From Mariniflexile litorale (lineage in GTDB: Bacteria; Bacteroidota; Bacteroidia; Flavobacteriales; Flavobacteriaceae): DNA of 64,000 nucleotides. The notes beneath the pieces were generated by a model. That model had not been told where the DNA came from, ran no database searches, and saw only the letters and a list, made by a program, of their open reading frames with translations. Every line of letters starts with the position of its first letter. Within the stretch, counting starts at the first letter, position 1. Below are positions 53,174-60,336 of this stretch, piece by piece. The stretch spans positions 2,656,501-2,720,500 of the forward strand of contig NZ_CP155618.1 in assembly GCF_031128465.2 (NCBI RefSeq), given 5' to 3'. The translations under genes and the position numbers were made by a program.

Positions 53174-53230
53174 CAAATATATAACTGTTTTTATAGTTGA
53201 ACAACTAAATTTATAGTTATTTAACTATAA
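53174..53230 (-). promoter_or_regulatory. BlaI-type double operator and -7 box
   Basis: On the minus strand the -7 box is TATATTTG (53181 down to 53174). Upstream lie two palindromes with the same AGTT/AACT core: TAGTTG-AA-CAACTA (53194-53207) and TTATAGTTA-TT-TAACTATAA (53211-53230). Their centres are 20 bp apart, two helical turns, so two dimers could sit on the same DNA face. The first covers the region upstream of the -7 box. Confidence 0.75.
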
Positions 53231-53245
53231 TTGAAGTTTTCAAAA

Positions 53246-53280
53246 AACTTTTAACTTCTAACTTCTAACTTTTAACTTTC
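53246..53280. repeat. Five tandem heptads AACTTYT
   Basis: AACTTTT, AACTTCT, AACTTCT, AACTTTT and AACTTTC follow without gaps, directly upstream of the antiporter gene. A TATCTTCG box just after (53284-53291) may be the antiporter's -7 element. Confidence 0.75.
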
Positions 53281-53306
53281 ATTTATCTTCGCAAAAAAAA
53301 AATAAT

Positions 53307-54254
53307 ATGAGTATAGTTTGGGTCGTTTTAGGATTTACATTATTAGTAATAGGAGGTGAGTTTCTAGTAAGGTCGTCGGTGGCTTTATCATTTAAGTTCA
53401 ATATCTCTAAAATGGTAATAGGGATGACGGTAGTTTCATTCGCCACGTCGGCACCCGAATTATTAGTGAGTTTGCAAGCAGCCTTATCGGGGTCTCCTGC
53501 TATAGCTATTACCAATGTCGTGGGGTCTAATATTGCCAACATAGGCTTGGTGTTAGGTATTACTGCCATGGTGAGTGCTATTGCGGTAGATAAATCATTT
53601 TACAAACTAAATTGGCCTGTTATGATGGTGTTTTCCATTGTATTGTACTATTTTCTAAAAAATGATAATATACTTTCATCTTTCGAAGGGGTGATACTAT
53701 TTTTAGGTTTGATTATATTTTTAATAATCTTGATTAGAAATACAAAAAACGATGCTATAGTTGAGGAAGTGGATGATACCTTGGCTGTTGTTTCTAATTT
53801 TAAAATAGGAACATGGTTGTTTATTGGTGCTCTAGCGTTGTATTTTGGGAGTGAGTGGTTGGTTGATGGTGCTAAAACTATTGCCTTATCCATAGGTGTT
53901 AGTGAAGCGGTGATCGGGGTTTCTTTAATAGCGATAGGTACCAGTGTTCCAGAATTGGCTGCATCTATAATTGCAGCAGCTAAACAAGAAAAAGCCATTT
54001 CTTTAGGTAATTTAATTGGATCAAATATTTTTAATATTGCTTCAGTTTTAGGATTAACAGCAATTATAAAACCAATACCTGTAACTGAGCCTTTAATATT
54101 ATCAAACGATATTTTCTGGATGTTAGGTTTTGCCTTTGTGTTATTTCCTTTAGTTTTTCTTGGTAAAAAGTTTGAGATAAATAAAGTTAAAGGTTTCTTT
54201 TTGGTTTTATGTTATGGAATTTTTATGACGTTATTGTTTACTAATGGAAAGTAA
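53307..54254 (+). CDS. Sodium/calcium exchanger family antiporter (YrbG-like)
   Basis: A 315-residue membrane protein with about ten segments in two inverted halves. Each half holds the alpha-repeat: FATSAPELLVSLQAALSGSPAIAITNVVGSNIANIGLVLG and AIGTSVPELAASIIAAAKQEKAISLGNLIGSNIFNIASVLG. These are the cation-binding motifs of the CaCA family. A charged loop between (KNDAIVEEVDD) is cytoplasmic. It should expel calcium in exchange for sodium or protons. It is monocistronic and ends at a bidirectional terminator. Confidence 0.93.
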   Translation: MSIVWVVLGFTLLVIGGEFLVRSSVALSFKFNISKMVIGMTVVSFATSAPELLVSLQAALSGSPAIAITNVVGSNIANIGLVLGITAMVSAIAVDKSFYKLNWPVMMVFSIVLYYFLKNDNILSSFEGVILFLGLIIFLIILIRNTKNDAIVEEVDDTLAVVSNFKIGTWLFIGALALYFGSEWLVDGAKTIALSIGVSEAVIGVSLIAIGTSVPELAASIIAAAKQEKAISLGNLIGSNIFNIASVLGLTAIIKPIPVTEPLILSNDIFWMLGFAFVLFPLVFLGKKFEINKVKGFFLVLCYGIFMTLLFTNGK

Positions 54255-54272
54255 TATAAAAGTAAAGTGAAT

Positions 54273-54305
54273 AAAAAAGGGTTTGCAATTTGCAAACCCT
54301 TTTTT
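54273..54305. terminator. Bidirectional terminator between antiporter and glnA
   Basis: AAAAAAGGGTTTGCA pairs with TGCAAACCCTTTTTT around a three-base loop. T-runs on both strands serve the convergent antiporter and glutamine synthetase genes. Confidence 0.88.
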
Positions 54306-54329
54306 ATTATGAACAAATGTATTTTAATA

Positions 54330-55352
54330 TTAAATCTTTGCAGATTTAACAGTTTTAACAATTCTTGCAGCAATTTTGTATGGATCAGCATTAGAAGCAG
54401 GACGTCTGTCTTCTAGCCAACCTTTCCAACCTTTGTTAACGGCGATTAATGGAATACGAATTGAAGCACCTCTATCTGAAACTCCCCAAGAGAAATCGTG
54501 GATTGAAGCAGTTTCATGTTTACCCGTTAAACGTTGGTCGTTAAACTCACCGTATACAGCTATATGCTCTTTTACAACAGGGCGGAACGCTTCACAAATT
54601 TTAGCATAAACATCTTTATCTCCACAAGTTCTTAAAGTTGTATTAGAGAAGTTGGCGTGCATACCAGAACCATTCCAATCCATGTCTTTTCCAAGAGGTT
54701 TTGGGTGGTACTCAATATAGAAACCATGTTTTTCAGTAAGTCTATCTAATAAATATCTAGCAATCCATAATTCATCACCAGCTAATTTTGCGCCTTTAGC
54801 GAATAATTGGAATTCCCATTGCCCACAAGCAACTTCTTGGTTGATTCCTTCAAAATTCAAACCAGCTTCAATACATAAATCAGCATGTTCTTCAACTAAA
54901 TCTCTACCATGTGTATTTTTTCCACCAACAGAACAGTAGTACATACCTTGTGGTGCAGGATATCCACCAACAGGGAAACCTAGAGGTAATTGAGTTGCTG
55001 TATCCATTATAAAATATTCTTGCTCAAAACCAAACCAGAAATCATCATCGGCATCATCAATAGTAGCTCTACCATTAGATACGTGAGGTGTTCCATCTGC
55101 ATTCATAACTTCAGTCATTACTAGATATCCATTGATACGTTCTGGATCTGGATAAATAGCTACAGGCACCAATAAACAGTCTGAAGATCCACCTTCTGCT
55201 TGTCTTGTAGAAGATCCGTCAAAAGACCAATTTCCTATTTCATCAAGAGTTCCTTTAAAGTTTTCGTGTTCTTCTACTTTGGTTTTACTTCTCATGTTTT
55301 GAGTTGGGTAATAACCATCTAACCAAATGTATTCTAATTTAATTTTTGCCAT
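54330..55352 (-). CDS. glnA: Glutamine synthetase, eukaryotic-type (GSII)
   Basis: A 340-residue enzyme making glutamine from glutamate, ammonia and ATP. Length and motifs fit type II: NWSFDGSSTRQAEGGSSDCLLVP, FGFEQEYFI, NGSGMHANFSN, and the C-terminal DRGASIRIPL with DRRPASNADPY. Type II lacks the adenylylation loop of bacterial GSI. It is divergent from the type III enzyme, sharing a 260-bp upstream region. A -7 box TATATTTG lies 35-42 bp upstream on the minus strand. Confidence 0.95.
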   Translation of the reverse strand: MAKIKLEYIWLDGYYPTQNMRSKTKVEEHENFKGTLDEIGNWSFDGSSTRQAEGGSSDCLLVPVAIYPDPERINGYLVMTEVMNADGTPHVSNGRATIDDADDDFWFGFEQEYFIMDTATQLPLGFPVGGYPAPQGMYYCSVGGKNTHGRDLVEEHADLCIEAGLNFEGINQEVACGQWEFQLFAKGAKLAGDELWIARYLLDRLTEKHGFYIEYHPKPLGKDMDWNGSGMHANFSNTTLRTCGDKDVYAKICEAFRPVVKEHIAVYGEFNDQRLTGKHETASIHDFSWGVSDRGASIRIPLIAVNKGWKGWLEDRRPASNADPYKIAARIVKTVKSAKI

Positions 55353-55386
55353 AATATTTTAAAATGAGAAATTAATAATGTTTCAA

Positions 55387-55394
55387 CAAATATA
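55387..55394 (-). promoter_or_regulatory. Candidate -7 box of the GSII gene
   Basis: Minus-strand TATATTTG matches TAnnTTTG exactly, with a likely leader of about 30 nt. Confidence 0.5.
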
Positions 55395-55538
55395 TATTTT
55401 TATTAAGACACTTCATATCTGCAGGGGTGTTAATCTGAAAACCTAAGTTATTTTTATTTATACCCTATTTTTTTAAGGCTTCTATTATAAAAAGTATATT
55501 TTTTTATATAAATAATGAAAAATTCTTAACACAAAGAA

Positions 55539-55579
55539 AACATATTGTATATGTTATATTTACGATATTATTACTTTTG
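55539..55579 (+). promoter_or_regulatory. Palindrome and -7 box of the GSIII gene
   Basis: AACATAT-TGT-ATATGTT (55539-55555) is a perfect palindrome apart from its three-base centre. A perfect -7 box TACTTTTG follows at 55572-55579, about 33 bp before the start codon. The palindrome sits near the -33 region and may be a nitrogen-responsive operator; the regulator is unknown. Confidence 0.5.
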
Positions 55580-55612
55580 TAAAAAAATCAATAATTTAAT
55601 TAAATACCGCTA

Positions 55613-57799
55613 ATGTCTACTTTAAGATTTCATGCTATTAAAGAATCGCTTGCAAATAAGCCTATTTTGGTTGAAGAGAAAGAGCGTAGGTCCGATTTGT
55701 TTGGTAAAAACGTTTTTAACGAAAACACCATGCGCCAATACTTAACTAAAGATGCCTTTGTGGGTGTAATGAATGCCGTTCAATTTGGAAAAAAAATTGA
55801 CAGAAATATTGCAGACCAAGTATCGTCTTCTATGAAAGATTGGGCATTGTCTAAAGGTGTTACGCATTATACACATTGGTTTCAGCCATTAACAGGAACT
55901 ACAGCCGAAAAGCACGATGCTTTTTTTGAAACTATAGGTAATGGTATGGCTATTGAAAAATTTGGAGGTAGTCAGTTAGTGCAGCAAGAACCTGATGCTT
56001 CCAGCTTCCCAAGTGGTGGCATTCGAAATACTTTTGAAGCAAGAGGTTATACTGCTTGGGATCCTACGTCGCCCGCATTTATTTATGGGACAACACTTTG
56101 TATACCAACCATATTTGTGGCCTATACTGGTGAAGCTTTAGATTATAAAACACCTTTATTAAGAGCTTTAAATGCCGTTGATAATGCAGCAACCGATGTG
56201 TGTAAATATTTTGATAAGAACGTAAAAAAAGTAACATCTTCATTAGGTTGGGAACAAGAATACTTTTTAATTGATAAAATGTTAGCTGCCAGTAGGCCAG
56301 ACATTACGCTAACAGGAAGAACCTTGTTAGGACATTCATCAGCAAAAGGGCAACAGTTAGATGATCATTATTTTGGATCTATACCAAATAGAGCCTTAAA
56401 TTTTATGCGCGAATTAGAAACTGAATGTATGTTTTTGGGCATCCCTGTTAAAACGCGTCATAATGAAGTAGCTCCAAATCAATTTGAGTTGGCTCCAATT
56501 TTCGAAGAAGCTAATTTAGCAGTAGATCATAATTCATTATTAATGGACATTATGGGGCGTGTGGCTTCTCGACATAATTTCAAGGTATTGTTTCATGAAA
56601 AGCCATTTGCAGGTATAAATGGTTCTGGTAAGCATAATAACTGGTCACTTTCAACCGATACTGGGGTTAATTTGTTAGCGCCAGGAAAAACGCCTATGAG
56701 TAATTTGCAATTTTTAGCCTTTTTCATCAACACCATAAAAGCGGTTCATGAAAATGAAGAATTGTTAAGAGCTTCAATAGCATCAGCGAGCAATGATCAT
56801 AGGTTAGGTGCAAACGAAGCGCCTCCTGCTATTATGTCGGTATTTATTGGGCAGCAATTAACTAAGGTTTTGGAAGAGTTAGAAGGGGTTACAAAAGGCA
56901 AGTTGTCACCAGAAGAAAAAACAGAGCTTAAACTCAATGTTGTTGGTAAAATACCGGATGTTTTATTAGATAATACTGATAGAAATAGAACATCGCCATT
57001 TGCTTTCACAGGTAATAAGTTTGAGTTTAGAGCAGTTGGGTCTTTGGCAAATTGTGGAAACCCTATGACGGTTTTAAATACTATTGTGGCCAAACAGTTA
57101 ATAGAATTTAAGAAGGAAGTAGATCTCTTAATTGAGAAAAAAGGGCTAAAAAAAGACGAAGCTGTTTTTAATGTGTTAAGGGAATATATAAAGTCTACGA
57201 AAGCTATTTTGTTTGAAGGTAATGGGTATGGAAAAGAATGGGAAGATGAGGCGAAGAAAAGAGGGTTAAGCAATAATAAAAGCACGCCAGAAGCTTTAAA
57301 AGCTAAAATTTCAAAGAAATCAATAGCATTATTTGAGGAGATGAATGTCATGACTAAAATAGAATCGCAGGCACGTTATGAAATAGAAATGGAAGCCTAC
57401 ATCATGCATATTCAAATCGAAGGTCGTGTGTTAGGTGATATAGCCCGTAATCATATTGTGCCAACGGCGGTAAAATATCAAAACATTTTAATTGAAAACG
57501 TTAAAGGCTTAAAAGAAATTTTTGAAGATAGTTTCAAAACGGTATCGCAAGAGCAAATTAATTTAATTAAAATTATTTCAAGTCATATTGAAGGTATTAA
57601 TACAAATGTTACAAAAATGACTGACGAACGTAGAAAAGCAAATACAATAGAAAACATAGAAGAAAAAGCTTTAGCCTATTGTTACCAAGTAAAACCTTTG
57701 TTCGATGATATTCGTAAACACTGCGATAAATTAGAATTGTTAGTGGACGATGAGATTTGGCCATTAACTAAATATAGAGAGCTGTTGTTTACAAGATAA
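55613..57799 (+). CDS. glnN: Glutamine synthetase type III
   Basis: A 728-residue enzyme of the GSIII class, typical of Bacteroidota and cyanobacteria. Markers are FPSGGIRNTFEARGYTAWDP near residue 135, GWEQEYFLID, RHNEVAPNQFELAPIFEEANLAVDHN, and NGSGKHNNWS, followed by NRTSPFAFTGNKFEFRAVGS. It has no close size match to GSI or GSII, being about twice as long. Paired with a divergent GSII gene, it gives the cell two independent ammonia-assimilating enzymes. A terminator follows at 57912, with a REP-like element in between. Confidence 0.95.
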   Translation: MSTLRFHAIKESLANKPILVEEKERRSDLFGKNVFNENTMRQYLTKDAFVGVMNAVQFGKKIDRNIADQVSSSMKDWALSKGVTHYTHWFQPLTGTTAEKHDAFFETIGNGMAIEKFGGSQLVQQEPDASSFPSGGIRNTFEARGYTAWDPTSPAFIYGTTLCIPTIFVAYTGEALDYKTPLLRALNAVDNAATDVCKYFDKNVKKVTSSLGWEQEYFLIDKMLAASRPDITLTGRTLLGHSSAKGQQLDDHYFGSIPNRALNFMRELETECMFLGIPVKTRHNEVAPNQFELAPIFEEANLAVDHNSLLMDIMGRVASRHNFKVLFHEKPFAGINGSGKHNNWSLSTDTGVNLLAPGKTPMSNLQFLAFFINTIKAVHENEELLRASIASASNDHRLGANEAPPAIMSVFIGQQLTKVLEELEGVTKGKLSPEEKTELKLNVVGKIPDVLLDNTDRNRTSPFAFTGNKFEFRAVGSLANCGNPMTVLNTIVAKQLIEFKKEVDLLIEKKGLKKDEAVFNVLREYIKSTKAILFEGNGYGKEWEDEAKKRGLSNNKSTPEALKAKISKKSIALFEEMNVMTKIESQARYEIEMEAYIMHIQIEGRVLGDIARNHIVPTAVKYQNILIENVKGLKEIFEDSFKTVSQEQINLIKIISSHIEGINTNVTKMTDERRKANTIENIEEKALAYCYQVKPLFDDIRKHCDKLELLVDDEIWPLTKYRELLFTR

Positions 57800-57804
57800 A
57801 TTTG

Positions 57805-57881
57805 GGCGTTACCACACGGGCTTTTCGTTGCAAGTCCTCGCTCGTTCCTCGCTGTGGGCTTTCCACTTCAATCCCTAACGC
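57805..57881. repeat. REP-like dispersed repeat, copy D
   Basis: A 77-bp element with GGCGTTACCACACGGG and CAATCCCTAACGC ends. Its interior differs from copies A-C (CCTCGCTCGTTCCTCGC). It begins five bases after the GSIII stop codon. Confidence 0.8.
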
Positions 57882-57911
57882 AACTTTAAATACCATACAA
57901 GTACAATTAAT

Positions 57912-57942
57912 AAAATCCCGTTGTAAAAAGCGGGGTTTTTTA
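57912..57942 (+). terminator. Terminator after GSIII
   Basis: AAAATCCCG (57912-57920) pairs with CGGGGTTTTT (57931-57940), followed by further T. It ends the GSIII transcript before the purM promoter. Confidence 0.8.
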
Positions 57943-57953
57943 ATTCAAAAAAT

Positions 57954-57961
57954 TAACTTTG
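57954..57961 (+). promoter_or_regulatory. -7 box of purM
   Basis: TAACTTTG fits TAnnTTTG exactly and lies 18 bp before the ATG at 57979. It follows a terminator and rules out a longer N-terminus starting at 57802 inside the repeat. Confidence 0.65.
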
Positions 57962-57978
57962 CAGCTCAATACAATACT

Positions 57979-59157
57979 ATGGGTCAAGAAGTTTCTAAAC
58001 GCTATGCACAACGCGGCGTCTCTGCATCAAAAGAAGATGTTCACAATGCTATTAAAAATATCGATAAAGGGTTATTCCCAAAAGCATTCTGTAAAATAGT
58101 TCCAGATTATTTAACAAATGACGATGATTATTGTTTGATTATGCATGCTGATGGTGCGGGTACAAAATCCTCACTTGCATATATGTATTGGAAAGAAACA
58201 GGTGATATTTCTGTTTGGAAAGGGATTGCTCAAGATGCCTTGATCATGAATATTGACGATTTGTTATGTGTTGGTGCTACTGATAATATTATGTTATCAT
58301 CAACCATCGGTAGAAATAAAAACTTAATTCCTGGCGAAGTGCTTTCTGCAATTATTAATGGTACAGAAGAGTTGATTTCTGAATTAAAAAATTTCGGAAT
58401 AACCATTCATTCAACAGGAGGTGAAACAGCCGATGTGGGTGATTTGGTACGTACCATTATTGTTGATTCTACTGTAACTGCACGTATGAAGCGTAGCGAT
58501 ATAATTAATAATGCCAACATTCAAGCTGGGGATGTTATTGTAGGTTTAGAAAGTTACGGGCAAGCAACTTATGAAAAAGCCTATAACGGTGGTATGGGTA
58601 GTAATGGACTAACCTCTGCGCGTCACGATGTTTTTAATACGTATTTAGCTTATAAATACCCAGAAAGTTTTGATGCGTCTGTTCCAGAAGACTTGGTGTA
58701 CTCTGGAAATATAAAATTAACAGATGCTGTTGAAGGTTCTCCAATAGATGCCGGGAAACTGGTGTTATCTCCAACACGAACCTATGGACCCATCATCAAA
58801 AAAATATTATCGGTATATAATAGTGATAATATTCACGGCATGGTACATTGTTCAGGGGGTGCACAAACCAAAATTCTTCATTTTGTTGATGAATTTCATA
58901 TTATTAAAGATAATATGTTCCCCATTCCGCCATTATTTAAATTAATACAAGAACAGTCTAAAACCGATTGGAAAGAAATGTATCAAGTATTTAACTGTGG
59001 ACACCGAATGGAGTTGTATGTGTCACCAGAAATTGCAGAAAATATTGTTAGTATTTCAAAATCCTTTAATGTTAATGCGAAAATAATAGGTCGTGTTGAA
59101 GCATCAAAAACTAAAAAGCTTACAATAAAAAGTGAGTTTGGGGAGTTTAATTATTAA
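57979..59157 (+). CDS. purM: Phosphoribosylformylglycinamidine cyclo-ligase (PurM)
   Basis: A 392-residue AIR synthetase that makes aminoimidazole ribotide from FGAM in purine synthesis. It starts MGQEVSKRYAQRGVSASKED. Visible family parts are HADGAGTKSSLAY, NIDDLLCVGATD, STGGETADVGDLV, and the C-terminal PIIKKILS and HMVHCSGGAQTKILHF-like segment. It is somewhat longer than E. coli PurM, as in other Bacteroidota. Its partner purL lies on the other strand about 16 kb back, so the two are not an operon. Confidence 0.92.
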   Translation: MGQEVSKRYAQRGVSASKEDVHNAIKNIDKGLFPKAFCKIVPDYLTNDDDYCLIMHADGAGTKSSLAYMYWKETGDISVWKGIAQDALIMNIDDLLCVGATDNIMLSSTIGRNKNLIPGEVLSAIINGTEELISELKNFGITIHSTGGETADVGDLVRTIIVDSTVTARMKRSDIINNANIQAGDVIVGLESYGQATYEKAYNGGMGSNGLTSARHDVFNTYLAYKYPESFDASVPEDLVYSGNIKLTDAVEGSPIDAGKLVLSPTRTYGPIIKKILSVYNSDNIHGMVHCSGGAQTKILHFVDEFHIIKDNMFPIPPLFKLIQEQSKTDWKEMYQVFNCGHRMELYVSPEIAENIVSISKSFNVNAKIIGRVEASKTKKLTIKSEFGEFNY

Positions 59158-59230
59158 ATTTCGTCTTTTTCATTAAAACGGAATGATTATTGATAAAAAC
59201 GTAATTTATTAAAAGCCAACCTTACATATT

Positions 59231-60190
59231 ATGAAGCATGTTTTATTAATAGCTGTTTGTTTCTTTTTTCAGCTTGCACAATCTCAACCAGACACTTTAT
59301 TTTTAAGAACAAAAGCACCCAAATATAGCGGTCCTGAATGGATTCAAAAAAACAAAGCTTCGGTAAATTTAAGTGAAGTTACTTTTGTTAATTGGAATTC
59401 AGGGGGTAGTAATTCTATTTCTGGTCTTTTAGGAGTGGAATCTTCAGCTAATTATACTGATACCTATTTTTCATGGAGAAACAATGCGGTAATTAAATAT
59501 GGGGTTAATAAGCAAGAGGCTAGAGAGTTAAGGAAAACAGACGATTTGTTTGAGTTAAATTCAGATATTGGCTTTAAGCCTGATAGTGTTTCAAATTGGT
59601 TTTATTCGGCCAAACTTAATTTTAGAACCCAGCTAGCAAACGGTTATAAATATCCAGATAAAGATATTCCTATTTCTAGGTTTTTAGCACCTGGATACTT
59701 GTTCTTTGGTGGTGGTATGGAGTATGGAAAAAATATAGATAAAATGTCTTTTTATTTTTCACCTTTAACATTAAAAGCGACATTCGTACTGGATGAAGAT
59801 TTGGCAAATGCAGGTAAATTTGGAGTTATACCTGCGGTTTATGATGATGAAGGAAATGTGCTTATTCCAGGAGAGCGTGTTAAAAAAGAGCTAGGTATTT
59901 TAATAAACAATAGCTATGAAATGGAAGTTGCTACAAATATTAAAGTGAAGCAGCAAGTAAGTCTTTATTCTGATTATGTGAATAATTTTGGAAATGTTGA
60001 TGTAGACTGGAAGCTTGACTTCGATTTTAAAGTGAACAATTTTGTAAAAGCAACACTTGGTTCTCATTTAAGATATGACGATGATGTAAAAACAACTAAA
60101 CCAACCGATGTTGAGGGTGTTAACGACGAAGCTGGTGCTAAAGTGCAATGGAAACAGTTTTTAGGTATTGGTTTTGCGGTAGATTTTTAA
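59231..60190 (+). CDS. DUF3078 outer-membrane protein
   Basis: A 319-residue protein with a signal peptide ending at AQSQ. The mature part contains the family motif NLSEVTFVNWNSGGSNSISGLLG and alternating beta-strands (YSAKLNFRTQL, FYFSPLTLKATFVLD) ending in phenylalanine (FAVDF), as outer-membrane barrels do. DUF3078 is common in flavobacteria and its function is unknown. It stands alone after purM, with an upstream gap of 73 bp. Confidence 0.88.
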   Translation: MKHVLLIAVCFFFQLAQSQPDTLFLRTKAPKYSGPEWIQKNKASVNLSEVTFVNWNSGGSNSISGLLGVESSANYTDTYFSWRNNAVIKYGVNKQEARELRKTDDLFELNSDIGFKPDSVSNWFYSAKLNFRTQLANGYKYPDKDIPISRFLAPGYLFFGGGMEYGKNIDKMSFYFSPLTLKATFVLDEDLANAGKFGVIPAVYDDEGNVLIPGERVKKELGILINNSYEMEVATNIKVKQQVSLYSDYVNNFGNVDVDWKLDFDFKVNNFVKATLGSHLRYDDDVKTTKPTDVEGVNDEAGAKVQWKQFLGIGFAVDF

Positions 60191-60293
60191 AGTTGATTTA
60201 TTGTTAGTTTAAAATAATTGTTAACTTTTCAATGTTAATAAATAATTAAGTATCTAAAAAACAGATATTTAACATAAAGGCTCTGTAAACTTT

Positions 60294-60307
60294 ATGATCA
60301 TTATCAT
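60294..60307 (+). promoter_or_regulatory. Possible fifth Crp/Fnr-type site, upstream of nrdJ
   Basis: ATGA-N6-TCAT with centre 60300.5, flanked by TT and GT. Unlike the other four sites, no perfect -7 box lies at 36.5 bp: 60330-60337 reads TTACTTTA, matching only four of the six fixed positions. One such core is expected a few times in a window this size by chance. Its place before an oxygen-independent reductase makes it worth noting. Confidence 0.4.
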
Positions 60308-60336
60308 GTTTTAAGTTTTATTTATTTTGTTACTTT

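Noticed and set aside
53246-53280. Tandem heptads as a CRISPR or regulatory array
   Set aside because: Units are seven bases with no spacers, so it is a simple repeat.
56797-57351. Long open frame on the minus strand within the GSIII gene
   Set aside because: Composition is Ser/Phe/Leu-rich without any family motif; it mirrors the codon pattern of the real gene.
57802-57978. N-terminal extension of PurM
   Set aside because: It translates the REP-like repeat and the GSIII terminator; the promoter and family start agree on ATG 57979.
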